Of a stretch of 64,000 bases of DNA, positions 16,685-23,903 are shown piece after piece. The stretch is taken from NCBI GenBank assembly GCA_963740455.1, contig CAVUEF010000005.1, forward strand, positions 20,229 through 84,228. The letters are read 5' to 3'. The DNA is from Paucibacter sp963740455. Its GTDB lineage: Bacteria > Pseudomonadota > Gammaproteobacteria > Burkholderiales > Burkholderiaceae_C. The position numbers were made by a program, and so were the translations under genes. The notes under the pieces were generated by a model that saw only the letters and a list, made by a program, of their open reading frames with translations, ran no database searches and had not been told where the DNA came from. Position 1 is the stretch's first letter. Every line of letters begins with the position of its first letter.

Positions 16685-16863
16685 GCGAGCCGATGAGCGA
16701 CGCAGACTTGAATCACGGCATCACGCACGGCGACGAAGGCTGGAACAAGACCGCGACCACCGGGTTCATCAACCGCCACGTCTTCCCCGACGGTGAACTC
16801 CGCTGCGTCCGCAATATCGAGCTTGGCACGGAGCGCGCGGGCCTCTCGGACGGGGCGCGCTGA
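16681..16863 (+). pseudogene. fragment of a cyclopropane-fatty-acid-synthase-type methyltransferase
   Basis: The 60-codon frame contains LNHGITHGDEGWNKTATTGF followed by INRHVFPDGELRCV. This matches the region of CFA-synthase-like SAM methyltransferases where an N-H-x-I-T segment precedes F-I-x-R-Y-V-F-P-D-G-E-L. The SAM-binding domain before it and the C-terminal helical end after it are missing. Starts and stops abut the neighbouring genes (ATGA with the ATPase; the next ATG directly follows its stop). It therefore looks like the leftover middle of a deleted gene that still bridges two coding regions. Confidence 0.5.
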
Positions 16864-17670
16864 ATGTGCTTCTCGGCCACGGCGAGTTTTTCGGCGGCTG
16901 CAGTTCTGATCGGGATCGGCACGCTGACGTTGCGCATGTCGCTGGCCTCACATCGGCCGCGCGATTTGCCATTCGCTGCGATCCCGCTGCTGTTCGCGCT
17001 CCAGCAGTTGATCGAAGGCGTGATCTGGCTCACGTTCCGCGCTGATGCGCCGTTGTTGAACTCGGTGATGACCCATGTGTATTCATTTTTCTCGCATGTG
17101 CTGTGGCCGATCTACGTGCCGGTGGCCGTTGTGCTGATGGAGCCGGCAGGATGGCGTCGCCGAGGCTTGCTCGCGTTCGTTGTGGCCGGCGCTGCGGTCG
17201 GCGCCTACCTGCTGTATGTCCTGTTGGCGTTTCCGGTCGTCTCGCGGCCGACGGGTCAGCACATCGAATACGTTTCACCGCATTTCTTCGCGGCGGTGAC
17301 GATGACGGCCTACTTGCTGTCGACCGGGCTGAGCCCACTGCTGTCCTCGCATCGGATGGTGATTGTGTTCGGGGTGCTTGCGCTGGCGTCGTTTGGCGTG
17401 GCCTACGCTTTCTATGCGACATGGTTCATCTCGGTGTGGTGTTTCTTCGCCGCACTGCTGAGCGCGGTGGTCTATCTGCACGTCGTGCGCAGGTCGGGCG
17501 ACAACAGCACGCCCGGCCGGACCGACACACGGCCCTCTCAGGCTGAGATCCGCAGGACCAGGCAGGGCTTCGGCGCCGAGAGCGAGAAAGAATTCGCCAT
17601 GCAACCGAGTGTCGGATTCGACACGGCACCGGCCAAGCTTGCAGGCTCGGGATCAGGGGTGTCCAAGTGA
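16864..17670 (+). CDS. DUF6629-type integral membrane protein
   Basis: A 268-residue protein opening with MCFSATASFSAAAVLIGIGT, the hallmark N-terminus of a family of bacterial membrane proteins of unknown function (DUF6629). About six to seven hydrophobic helices span residues 8-205, including VMTHVYSFFSHVLWPIYVPV, FVVAGAAVGAYLLYVLLAF and WFISVWCFFAALLSAVVYL. The last ~60 residues are polar and probably cytosolic. It starts immediately after the CFA-synthase fragment, and its end overlaps the next gene's GTG start. Confidence 0.75.
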   Translation: MCFSATASFSAAAVLIGIGTLTLRMSLASHRPRDLPFAAIPLLFALQQLIEGVIWLTFRADAPLLNSVMTHVYSFFSHVLWPIYVPVAVVLMEPAGWRRRGLLAFVVAGAAVGAYLLYVLLAFPVVSRPTGQHIEYVSPHFFAAVTMTAYLLSTGLSPLLSSHRMVIVFGVLALASFGVAYAFYATWFISVWCFFAALLSAVVYLHVVRRSGDNSTPGRTDTRPSQAEIRRTRQGFGAESEKEFAMQPSVGFDTAPAKLAGSGSGVSK

Positions 17671-18566
17671 GCGCAGGCACAGGCGTCGGCAGGGCCCACG
17701 GGGGCGGCAGAGCGCTGCTGTCTGGGGGCCTGTCGGCCATTTTGCTGGTGTGCGCGCTCGGCGGGTCGGCACCGAGTGTGGCGCAGGTGGCGGTGCCGCC
17801 GCTGACGGGACATGTGATCGATCAGACCGGCACGCTGACGGCACAGCAGACGCAAGCGCTGGAACAGACGCTGGTCGCCTTCGAGGCCCTGAAAGGCAGT
17901 CAGCTCGCCGTGCTGATGGTTGACTCGACCGCCCCGGAAGCAATCGAGCAATACGCCATGCGCGTGGCCGAGCAGTGGAAGCTCGGACGCAAGAAGGTCG
18001 ATGACGGCGCCATCCTCGTTGTCGCCAAGAATGATCGCGCGATGCGCATCGAGGTGGGGTATGGCCTGGAGGGCGCGCTCAGCGACCTGACCAGCAAACG
18101 CATCATCAGCGAGACCATCCTGCCGCGCTTCAAGAGCCAGGACTTCTATGGTGGCATCACGGCCGGGGTCGAGCAGATCATCCGCGTGGTCGATGGCGAG
18201 CCCTTGCCCGCGCCAAATGCGCGGTCCAGCCAGGGCCTTGGCAATGTTCAGCAATACGCACCCATGCTGTTCATTCTGGCGCTCGCCGTGGGCGGTGTGC
18301 TGCGTGCGACGCTGGGCAAAGTGCTCGGCTCGTTGCTCACGGGCGGTGTGGTCGCGCTGATCGCGTGGTTCGTCGTCGGCGCCGTCTCGATGGCGCTGCT
18401 GGCCGGCGTGGTCGCGCTGTTCGTCACCTTGTTGGGTGGCGGCATGCTCGGCCGCGGCCTGGGGGGCTACTACGGTGGCGGTGGCCGGGGTGGGGGTATG
18501 GGCGGGAGCGGTTTCAGCGGCGGTGGTGGCGGTTTCGGTGGCGGCGGTGCGTCGGGGAGGTGGTAG
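17667..18566 (+). CDS. TPM-domain (YgcG-like) membrane-anchored protein
   Basis: A 299-residue protein with a signal peptide (LLSGGLSAILLVCALGGSAPSVAQ), a periplasmic TPM domain (about 45-165) and two transmembrane helices (about 195-255). The tail is a glycine-rich run ending GGFGGGGASGRW, the standard YgcG layout. TPM hallmarks are PPLTGHVIDQTGTLTAQQ, QLAVLMVDST, the Asp-Gly loop KKVDDGAILVVAKNDR and the EVGYGLEGAL strand. TPM domains are linked to envelope stress and, in some bacteria and plants, photosystem or metal homeostasis; no defined activity is known here. The GTG start overlaps the preceding stop. Confidence 0.85.
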   Translation: MSAGTGVGRAHGGGRALLSGGLSAILLVCALGGSAPSVAQVAVPPLTGHVIDQTGTLTAQQTQALEQTLVAFEALKGSQLAVLMVDSTAPEAIEQYAMRVAEQWKLGRKKVDDGAILVVAKNDRAMRIEVGYGLEGALSDLTSKRIISETILPRFKSQDFYGGITAGVEQIIRVVDGEPLPAPNARSSQGLGNVQQYAPMLFILALAVGGVLRATLGKVLGSLLTGGVVALIAWFVVGAVSMALLAGVVALFVTLLGGGMLGRGLGGYYGGGGRGGGMGGSGFSGGGGGFGGGGASGRW

Positions 18567-18568
18567 CC

Positions 18569-19066
18569 ATGAATGTCAAACGCATCGCGCGCCACCTGTT
18601 GGTGACTGATGGACAGGTCGGCAAGGCCTTTGCACCCGCCACCTTGAGCAGAATCGAACAAGCCATCAAGGCGAGTGAAACCGGACACCTCGGCGAGATC
18701 CGATTCGCGGTCGAAGGGGGACTCGACGGCGCGCCATTGTTCAAGGGGCAGTCGGCCCGCGAGCGTGCGGTCGAGCTCTTCTCGCAACTGCGCGTCTGGG
18801 ACACCCAGCACAACACGGGTGTGCTGATCTACCTGTTGCTCGCGGACCGGGCCGTCGAGATCGTTGCCGACCGCGGCATTCACGCCAAGGTGGAATCGCA
18901 GGAGTGGCACAAAGTTTGCCGCCTGATGGAAGCCGCCTTCGGGCAAGCGGACTTTGAGGGCGGTGTGCTGATTGGCGTGCAGGCCGTAACGCGGCATCTG
19001 AGGCAGCACTTTCCCTCTGACGGCCACGACAGGAATGAACTGCCGGACAAGCCGGTGGTGCTATGA
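18569..19066 (+). CDS. second TPM-domain protein, soluble
   Basis: A 165-residue protein lacking signal peptide and transmembrane segments. TPM features are TLSRIEQAIKASETGHLGEI near residue 24, a central ELFSQLRVWDTQHNTGVLIYLLLADRAVEIVADRGI and a closing FEGGVLIGVQAVTRHLRQHF. It begins 2 bases after the stop of the membrane-anchored TPM gene, with GGGGAGGTGGTAG as ribosome-binding site. The pair of one secreted/anchored and one cytosolic TPM protein is a recurrent gene pair in proteobacteria; function unknown. Confidence 0.8.
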   Translation: MNVKRIARHLLVTDGQVGKAFAPATLSRIEQAIKASETGHLGEIRFAVEGGLDGAPLFKGQSARERAVELFSQLRVWDTQHNTGVLIYLLLADRAVEIVADRGIHAKVESQEWHKVCRLMEAAFGQADFEGGVLIGVQAVTRHLRQHFPSDGHDRNELPDKPVVL

Positions 19067-19245
19067 GGCCGGCGGCGCTGACTCATGCGCATTCCAGCGC
19101 CGTGTCCGGGCCGGACGTTCGGGAAGGAGCAGATCACGATGGCATCGCTCGGGTTTTGTTTCTCATGAGTAGCTGGCAACCCAAGACCGAGGGCACGGGC
19201 TGCCGTTGACGAGAACGCACTTCGACAATCCCAAGGAGAAACGTG

Positions 19246-19452
19246 ATGGCACGGTTGACGGAAAACTGGTTCTGGCTCGTGACCTTCATGGCTTTCATCG
19301 CGATGCATATGTTCGGCCACGGTGGGCACGGTGGCCACTGCGGGCATGGCCGTCACGGCGGCGATGACCGCGAGCGAAGTGCGGATGGCACGCAAGCGGG
19401 CGCGGGGCAGAGCCGATCCCCGGACGCCAAACCTGGCGGACACCAGCACTGA
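19246..19452 (+). CDS. DUF2933-like small membrane protein
   Basis: A 68-residue protein: one hydrophobic segment (WFWLVTFMAFIAMHMF, residues 8-23), then the His/Gly-rich GHGGHGGHCGHGRHGG and a polar tail. This matches small DUF2933 proteins that accompany metal-efflux genes. CCAAGGAGAAACGTG gives a clear ribosome-binding site for the ATG at 19246. The His/Cys run could bind metal, an inference from composition only. The 180 bases before it hold no convincing gene, only a 9-codon ORF (ATG 19141) with its own AAGGAG. Confidence 0.62.
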   Translation: MARLTENWFWLVTFMAFIAMHMFGHGGHGGHCGHGRHGGDDRERSADGTQAGAGQSRSPDAKPGGHQH

Positions 19453-19544
19453 ATGACTGAACTCGATGCGATCCGGGCCGGATCGACACCCGGGTACGCC
19501 GTGACGTGGACGAAACCAGCGCAATGATGCAAGGAGCAACAGAC

Positions 19545-19724
19545 ATGCTGAACATCAAGATCGTGAGCCGGTCGCTCGGCATTTTTACCGCCATCAGCTT
19601 CGTGCTGTGCTTGATCTACCGGCTGATCGAGAGTTTGCTCTACGGGGCCCATGTCGGACTCGTGTTCGTGCCCATCCACAATTTTCTCGCCCGCCGCTGG
19701 GGTGGGCCGGGCATGCGCGCATGA
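19545..19724 (+). CDS. DUF5676-like membrane protein, apparently internally deleted
   Basis: A 59-residue product beginning MLNIKIVSRSLGIFTAISFV and ending HVGLVFVPIHNFLARRWG. Both ends resemble small two-helix membrane proteins of metal islands (DUF5676), but the family is usually near 90 residues. Here the first helix joins directly to the last segment (CLIYRLIESLLYG), as if a central ~30 residues were lost in frame. CAAGGAGCAACAGAC precedes the ATG. The stop overlaps the MFS gene start (ATGA). The family call is from memory of the terminal motifs. Confidence 0.5.
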   Translation: MLNIKIVSRSLGIFTAISFVLCLIYRLIESLLYGAHVGLVFVPIHNFLARRWGGPGMRA

Positions 19725-21052
19725 CACAGGCAAACGCCGCAGGCGGGCGAGGGCGATCGGTCAAGGCCACTGCAACGGGCGGATTGCGGCCTGCCCAAGT
19801 GGCCTGGTTGGCGGGGGCTGTCTTCATCGTCTCGGCTGGCTATGGGGCGCTGCTGCCGGTGCTGCCGGGTTGGCTGGCCTCGATGATGCCCGGCGTCAAC
19901 GCGACCGAAGTCGGCCGTCACGTCGGCTTTCTCAGCGGCGTGTACGCAGCCGGCGTTCTGTTGGGTGCGCCCTTGTGGGGTGTCGTCTCGGATCGGGTCG
20001 GGCGGGGCCGCATCCTGATCCTCGGGCTGGTCGGCTACGTCGCGAGCCTGCTGCTCCTGCTGATCCCGGGCCTGGCCAATCTTTGGGGCATCTACACGCT
20101 GCGGGCCACGACCGGATTTTTCGTCGCAGCCGTCGTTCCGGTGGTCTCGGCGCTGGTTGCACAACACACACCCGAGAAACAACGCGCCCGGCGTTTTGCA
20201 TGGTTGGGGGCGATGTCGCTGCTCGGGTTTCTGTTCGGCCCGACCTTGAGCGCCGTCGCCGGAGGAGTCGGTCCGTGGATGGCTGATGGCGCGCCGTCGC
20301 CAGCATTGCTCGCGAGGGTCGCGCTGGTCCTGTCTGCATTGCTCGGCGCAGTGATGATGCTTGGACTTGCCGCGACCTTGCCGGCGTCGCTTGGCGCCGC
20401 CAAAGGGGTTCAAGACAAGCCAGTGGGTTCCGTCCAAGGCCGTTCCGCTGCCCTGTTGTGGCTGAGCGGGATGGTGATGTTCGTACTGGCCGGCTTCGAA
20501 CTGGGCATCGTGCTGCTAGGGCAGCAGTCGTCCGGACAATCGTCTCGCCAGGCGGCGATCATGCTTGCCGAGTGCGGCCTCGTCATGCTGTGCGTCAACG
20601 CACTGCTGTTCGTCACGTCGCTGCTGGAAAAAATCTCGGCACGCATCCTGATAGGCGCGGGGCTGCTGCTGGCGATCATCGGCTTGGCAGTGCTGGCAGT
20701 GGATCGCTCCGACGCCTGGATGTACCTGGGCGTCAGTCTCGCCTCGGCCGGCACCGGTCTGGTGTTGCCCGTCATCGCCTATCTGGCTGCGGGCGCTTCG
20801 CCTCAGAAGCTGGGCGTCGTGATGGGCGGGTTGGCCGCGGCGTCCGGCCTGGGCCAGACACTCGGCTCGGCCGCGGGCGGCTGGCTGTTCGGCGTACAAG
20901 CACATCTCAGCTTCGGCTGGCTGACTCTGCCCTTGGCGTTGATGCTGGAGCTCTTGCTGACGCGACCGCGCTGGTGGTCGGCCGTTGCCACCGTAACAAC
21001 TGCACCGCCGCAGCGCCAGGGCAAGCGCGCTGACCGTGAAGCATCTTCCTGA
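19721..21052 (+). CDS. MFS transporter
   Basis: A 443-residue, 12-helix major facilitator protein. Helix 1 starts near residue 27 (VAWLAGAVFIVSAGYGALLPVLPGW). The cytoplasmic signature after helix 2 is GVVSDRVGRGRILILG (about 87-102), with the second-half counterpart weaker. A long loop between helices 6 and 7 (AAKGVQDKPVGSVQGR) separates the two bundles. The substrate cannot be read from sequence; DHA1-type drug or metabolite efflux is the most common role. It ends the metal-associated run, about 100 bases before the left copy of the 21-bp att-like repeat. Confidence 0.85.
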   Translation: MTQANAAGGRGRSVKATATGGLRPAQVAWLAGAVFIVSAGYGALLPVLPGWLASMMPGVNATEVGRHVGFLSGVYAAGVLLGAPLWGVVSDRVGRGRILILGLVGYVASLLLLLIPGLANLWGIYTLRATTGFFVAAVVPVVSALVAQHTPEKQRARRFAWLGAMSLLGFLFGPTLSAVAGGVGPWMADGAPSPALLARVALVLSALLGAVMMLGLAATLPASLGAAKGVQDKPVGSVQGRSAALLWLSGMVMFVLAGFELGIVLLGQQSSGQSSRQAAIMLAECGLVMLCVNALLFVTSLLEKISARILIGAGLLLAIIGLAVLAVDRSDAWMYLGVSLASAGTGLVLPVIAYLAAGASPQKLGVVMGGLAAASGLGQTLGSAAGGWLFGVQAHLSFGWLTLPLALMLELLLTRPRWWSAVATVTTAPPQRQGKRADREASS

Positions 21053-21155
21053 ACTGTGCACTGCTGCGCGTCTGGACAATCGCAGTGCATGGCCTTCCCG
21101 GCCACCATGTTGATCGCGTGGCGAATGCTCGGGCCGGCAAGACACCCCGGAAACG

Positions 21156-21176
21156 TCACTCGATGTTCTGCACCTG
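21156..21176. repeat. left copy of 21-bp att-like direct repeat
   Basis: The sequence (core CACTCGATGTTCTGCACCTG, preceded by T) is identical to 23883-23903, where it forms the last 21 bases of yicC read backwards. It marks the distal end of the element integrated at the yicC terminus. Confidence 0.85.
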
Positions 21177-21341
21177 AACTTCGGGTACGAAGCCAAGTGC
21201 CTGTCGTGCCTTCATATTTCGTTTGTCTCGCGCCGAAAACACCACAGCGAACCCCAGATGTCTTCGATGCAGTGCAACGCTGAAATCGGCTGTCGGCAGT
21301 CGGCATGCTGTGGGATCGATTTGCGGGACTTGCAATGCCGG

Positions 21342-21557
21342 TCAGGCGACCTGGAGTTCGATCTTTCCGGCGCGGCGGCGCACGGGACCAACGACGATCT
21401 TGACGTCGTGTCCGAGGCGGGTGACCAGTTCCAGCAACTTGGCTTCGCTGACGCCGCGGAACTGACCGCGGGTGATGCGGGAGACCTTGGACTGGTCGAT
21501 ACCCAGCAGCTCGGCCGCGTCCTGTTTTTCACAAGGCCAGGTGGCGGAGCGTGCCAG
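21342..21557 (-). pseudogene. damaged HTH antitoxin-type gene
   Basis: The minus-strand frame ends with a clear XRE helix-turn-helix and tail: QDAAELLGIDQSKVSRITRG, FRGVSEAKLLELVTRLGHDV, KIVVGPVRRRAGKIELQVA. This is typical of the small HTH antitoxins paired with HigB/RelE toxins. The N-terminal ~25 residues before the recognition helices do not fit (LARSATWPCEK in place of a longer helix), and no toxin gene precedes it. It looks like the 3' part of a gene whose front was deleted. It lies in the integrated element just downstream of the AbiE pair. Confidence 0.55.
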
Positions 21558-21658
21558 AAAGCTCGAGCCGACGCCTGACCTCGGGTCTGTCAAGCGAGAT
21601 GCGGACGGCAAGCCGCTCATCGCCGAGCCGCCGATAGGTACGCGCAGTGCGGAGCGGG

Positions 21659-22513
21659 TCACTTCACAGCCCAAAAGCCCGCCAGTCTCTGCTGAAGCTC
21701 GCCCACGACGAGACCGAACTCAGGAGCCGAAACAGAGAGGTTTCGGGCAAAGGCATTCCACTGCCGCTGCTTTCCAGGATCCGCAGCAAAGGCGTCGCTG
21801 AGCCCGTCCGGGACCACCGTCGGTATGACCGTGTTGCGCCGTGCAAAGGTCGCCGAGATGGCCCGACGCAGCCGCTCTGGCTCGATCTCGAATGCGCTCA
21901 TGAGCATCCACACGTCGTAGTAGTCCTTCATGCGGCTGTTGGCCCGTCCGAGAGCGACCATCGCATGAAACTTCTCGGCGATGACAGTCTCGAGCGGATA
22001 GGCGCGCAGGTGAGGCGACGGCATGTCGAGCAATACCGGCAGATCGATGTTCTCGACACCTGGCTCGATGGCATCGCCGAAGCCAATGTCGACGGTGATC
22101 GGAATCCGCGCACCCGCGAGCGCGGCCGTGGTGCGAAGCCGCGATCCGCCGTACTCGACCTCTTCGCGGATAGCCTCGATCCGCAGGCCCTTGAGGTCGA
22201 AGCTCACCCCGTCGTCAACCTCGACCGCCATGATTTCACGGAACGTCCCGAGCAGAGCATCTTCCGCCGCGTCCCCGAAACCAAGCAGGTCCACGTCGCG
22301 CGTCGCGCGGTGTGGCTCGTCGAACCAGGTGGCCAGCAGCATCGCACCCTTCAGCACAAACCGCTCGCGATGCGGCGAGAGGCTCAGTCGATGCAGCAGA
22401 CGCTCCAGCGCATAGCGCGTGAGCAGCAGTTCCATGGGTTGGCCGCGCGCCCGCGCCAGGGTCAACAGACGCTGGCGCACCGAAGCGCCGATGTTGCGCG
22501 GGCGATCAGGCAT
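21659..22513 (-). CDS. AbiEii/AbiGii family nucleotidyltransferase toxin
   Basis: A 284-residue toxin of the type IV toxin-antitoxin AbiE group, which acts as an NTP-dependent nucleotidyltransferase and stops growth during phage infection. Visible motifs are FVLKGAMLLATWF (the G-containing strand), the catalytic R-x-T-x-D-x-D-like segment RATRDVDLLGFG near residue 70, DIGFGDAI, and the conserved lysine region PLETVIAEKFHAMVALGRAN. The downstream RMKDYYDVWMLM matches the family helix. The start overlaps the antitoxin stop by 8 bases (22506-22513). It lies inside the integrated element bounded by the 21-bp repeats. Confidence 0.87.
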   Translation of the reverse strand: MPDRPRNIGASVRQRLLTLARARGQPMELLLTRYALERLLHRLSLSPHRERFVLKGAMLLATWFDEPHRATRDVDLLGFGDAAEDALLGTFREIMAVEVDDGVSFDLKGLRIEAIREEVEYGGSRLRTTAALAGARIPITVDIGFGDAIEPGVENIDLPVLLDMPSPHLRAYPLETVIAEKFHAMVALGRANSRMKDYYDVWMLMSAFEIEPERLRRAISATFARRNTVIPTVVPDGLSDAFAADPGKQRQWNAFARNLSVSAPEFGLVVGELQQRLAGFWAVK

Positions 22514-23129
22514 CGCTGGTCAGCGCCATGACGTAGGGCTCCATCGTGGCCCACACGCCCGCGGCCTCGGCTTCGCGCGCAATCTCCGCAGGCGTAGCCT
22601 TGCGCTGCCGCAGCGCTTGGCGCAGGCCCTCAATGGCAAGCGCATCGCCCACCGTTCGACGGTAGCGGAACAGGTCGGCCACCGTCTTGGCAACACCGAA
22701 CACGGGCACGGGCGTGCCGGCGATCTTCTTGCGTTCGACGCCACGGCGCAGCAGCTCGTCAGAGAACCGGGCGACGCGGATCGGCGGATAGGTGAGCCGG
22801 GGACGCCAGTCCTTGCGCCCGATGGCGATCCAGACCTTCGGCGGCATCTGGTCGGTGAGACCGTGGAACGCCAGTGCCGAGGCCAGGCAGATGACGCCCT
22901 TGGGCACCAGCCGGGCCGCTTCGGCCAGCGACTGCTGCGCATCGAGCGCGGCATCGGGAAGTTGGTAGAGCCCTCGGGCCAGGCGCACCACCTCGCCGGC
23001 GCGCTCCATGCGGCTGACCGTGGTGGCGGTGATGCCCGCCTCACTGAACTCCGCGAGCCGCGTCATCCCCCGCCGCTTGAGCAGCGCCAGCGCCTGGGTG
23101 CGCTGCGTGGAGCTGTCGGAGGTGAGCAT
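22506..23129 (-). CDS. AbiEi-type antitoxin/transcriptional regulator
   Basis: A 207-residue protein with an N-terminal winged-helix domain (GMTRLAEFSEAGITATTVSRM, then VRLARGLYQLP) and the AbiEi C-terminal domain (VICLASALAFHGLTDQMP, PVFGVAKTVADLFRYRRTVG, ALAIEGLRQALRQRKAT). These antitoxins bind DNA to repress the operon and counter the AbiEii toxin. The ATG at 23129 was chosen because GAGGATTTATAAC precedes it; the frame extends upstream to 23183 without similarity. Gene order antitoxin-toxin with overlap is canonical. Confidence 0.87.
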   Translation of the reverse strand: MLTSDSSTQRTQALALLKRRGMTRLAEFSEAGITATTVSRMERAGEVVRLARGLYQLPDAALDAQQSLAEAARLVPKGVICLASALAFHGLTDQMPPKVWIAIGRKDWRPRLTYPPIRVARFSDELLRRGVERKKIAGTPVPVFGVAKTVADLFRYRRTVGDALAIEGLRQALRQRKATPAEIAREAEAAGVWATMEPYVMALTSDA

Positions 23130-23206
23130 GTTATAAATCCTCGGGCGAATCAACAAAACGTCCGAGCATTTATACCACTTCAACGCGGCTGCGAGGAAAG
23201 AGTCGC

Positions 23207-23692
23207 TCAGCGGTATTCGACCGCAGGTTCAGTCGCCCTTGCTGATTGCACGTCCTGCGGAGCGACTGGTCCGAGCACCGGATTGATGTGCTTGCGCAGC
23301 ACGCGGGCGACGACGTCCGGATGCTTGTAGCGAGGCTGGATGTACCTCGCGAACCAGACTTCACCGAGACGCTGCTCGGTAGGCACTTCAAGTACCAGTG
23401 CCTTCTTCGCCTGCTTGGCCGCCGACACGTCGATGCCACGCTCGATCCCTGCGCGGTCCTGCCTGACCTGCTCACGCGCATCCCTGAGCGAGAGCTCCGG
23501 GTAGCGCCCAAGTACCTTCTCCTTGGAGCGGCCTTTCAGCCGGTAGCGAAGGATCCACGAAGCCTTGCCCGCCTGCGCTGCGGTGGTGCTCGAAACGAAG
23601 GTCAGGCATTCGCCAACACCGCAGTCCACGGCGCCTGCGGCGAGCCATGCCTTGAGCTCGCGGTCGGTGATCGGTCTTTGCTGTCTTCTCAT
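23207..23692 (-). pseudogene. truncated tyrosine-type site-specific integrase
   Basis: Only 161 residues of a family usually near 400. The N-terminal DUF4102/arm-binding domain is present (ITDRELKAWLAAG, SWILRYRLKGRSKEKVLGRYPELSLRDAREQV), then the start of the core-binding domain (VWFARYIQPRYKHPDVVARVLRKHI, NPVLGPVAPQDV). The sequence then leaves the family and stops, so the whole catalytic domain with its R-H-R-Y residues is missing. AGGAG precedes the start. Its position beside the right att-like repeat is where an island integrase normally sits. The element can no longer excise by itself. Confidence 0.78.
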
Positions 23693-23755
23693 TTTCCAAA
23701 GGCTCCTGTGAGGCTGTAGGGCTTTTGTTCGGATGAACGCGCCAGAAGCGTCGCG

Positions 23756-23785
23756 AACCCCAAAAACCCCACAATAAACCCCACA
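23756..23785. repeat. directly repeated AACCCCACA motifs between integrase and att repeat
   Basis: AACCCCACA occurs at 23765-23773 and 23777-23785 (12-base period), with a partial copy (AACCCC) at 23756. The position, between the integrase start and the att-like repeat, is where arm-type integrase binding sites are usually found. The role is inferred from position only. Confidence 0.4.
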
Positions 23786-23882
23786 GGTTGCGCGCGCTTC
23801 GCTGCGACGCCCTGGGACAAAATATCCTTACACGACAGTAAGTTAGTGTGTTTCCTGGGATCGCCTGGGACCCCCAGAAAAT

Positions 23883-23903
23883 TCACTCGATGTTCTGCAC
23901 CTG
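23883..23903. repeat. right copy of 21-bp att-like repeat, within the yicC 3' end
   Basis: Identical to 21156-21176. Read on the minus strand it is the last codons of yicC including the stop, so insertion left yicC intact. This is the chromosome-side attachment junction. Confidence 0.85.

Noticed and set aside
21472..21801. Plus-strand frame across the AbiEii 3' end and HTH remnant
   Set aside because: It overlaps better supported minus-strand genes and has no convincing family match, although part (GSVKRDADGKPLIAEPP) looks protein-like.
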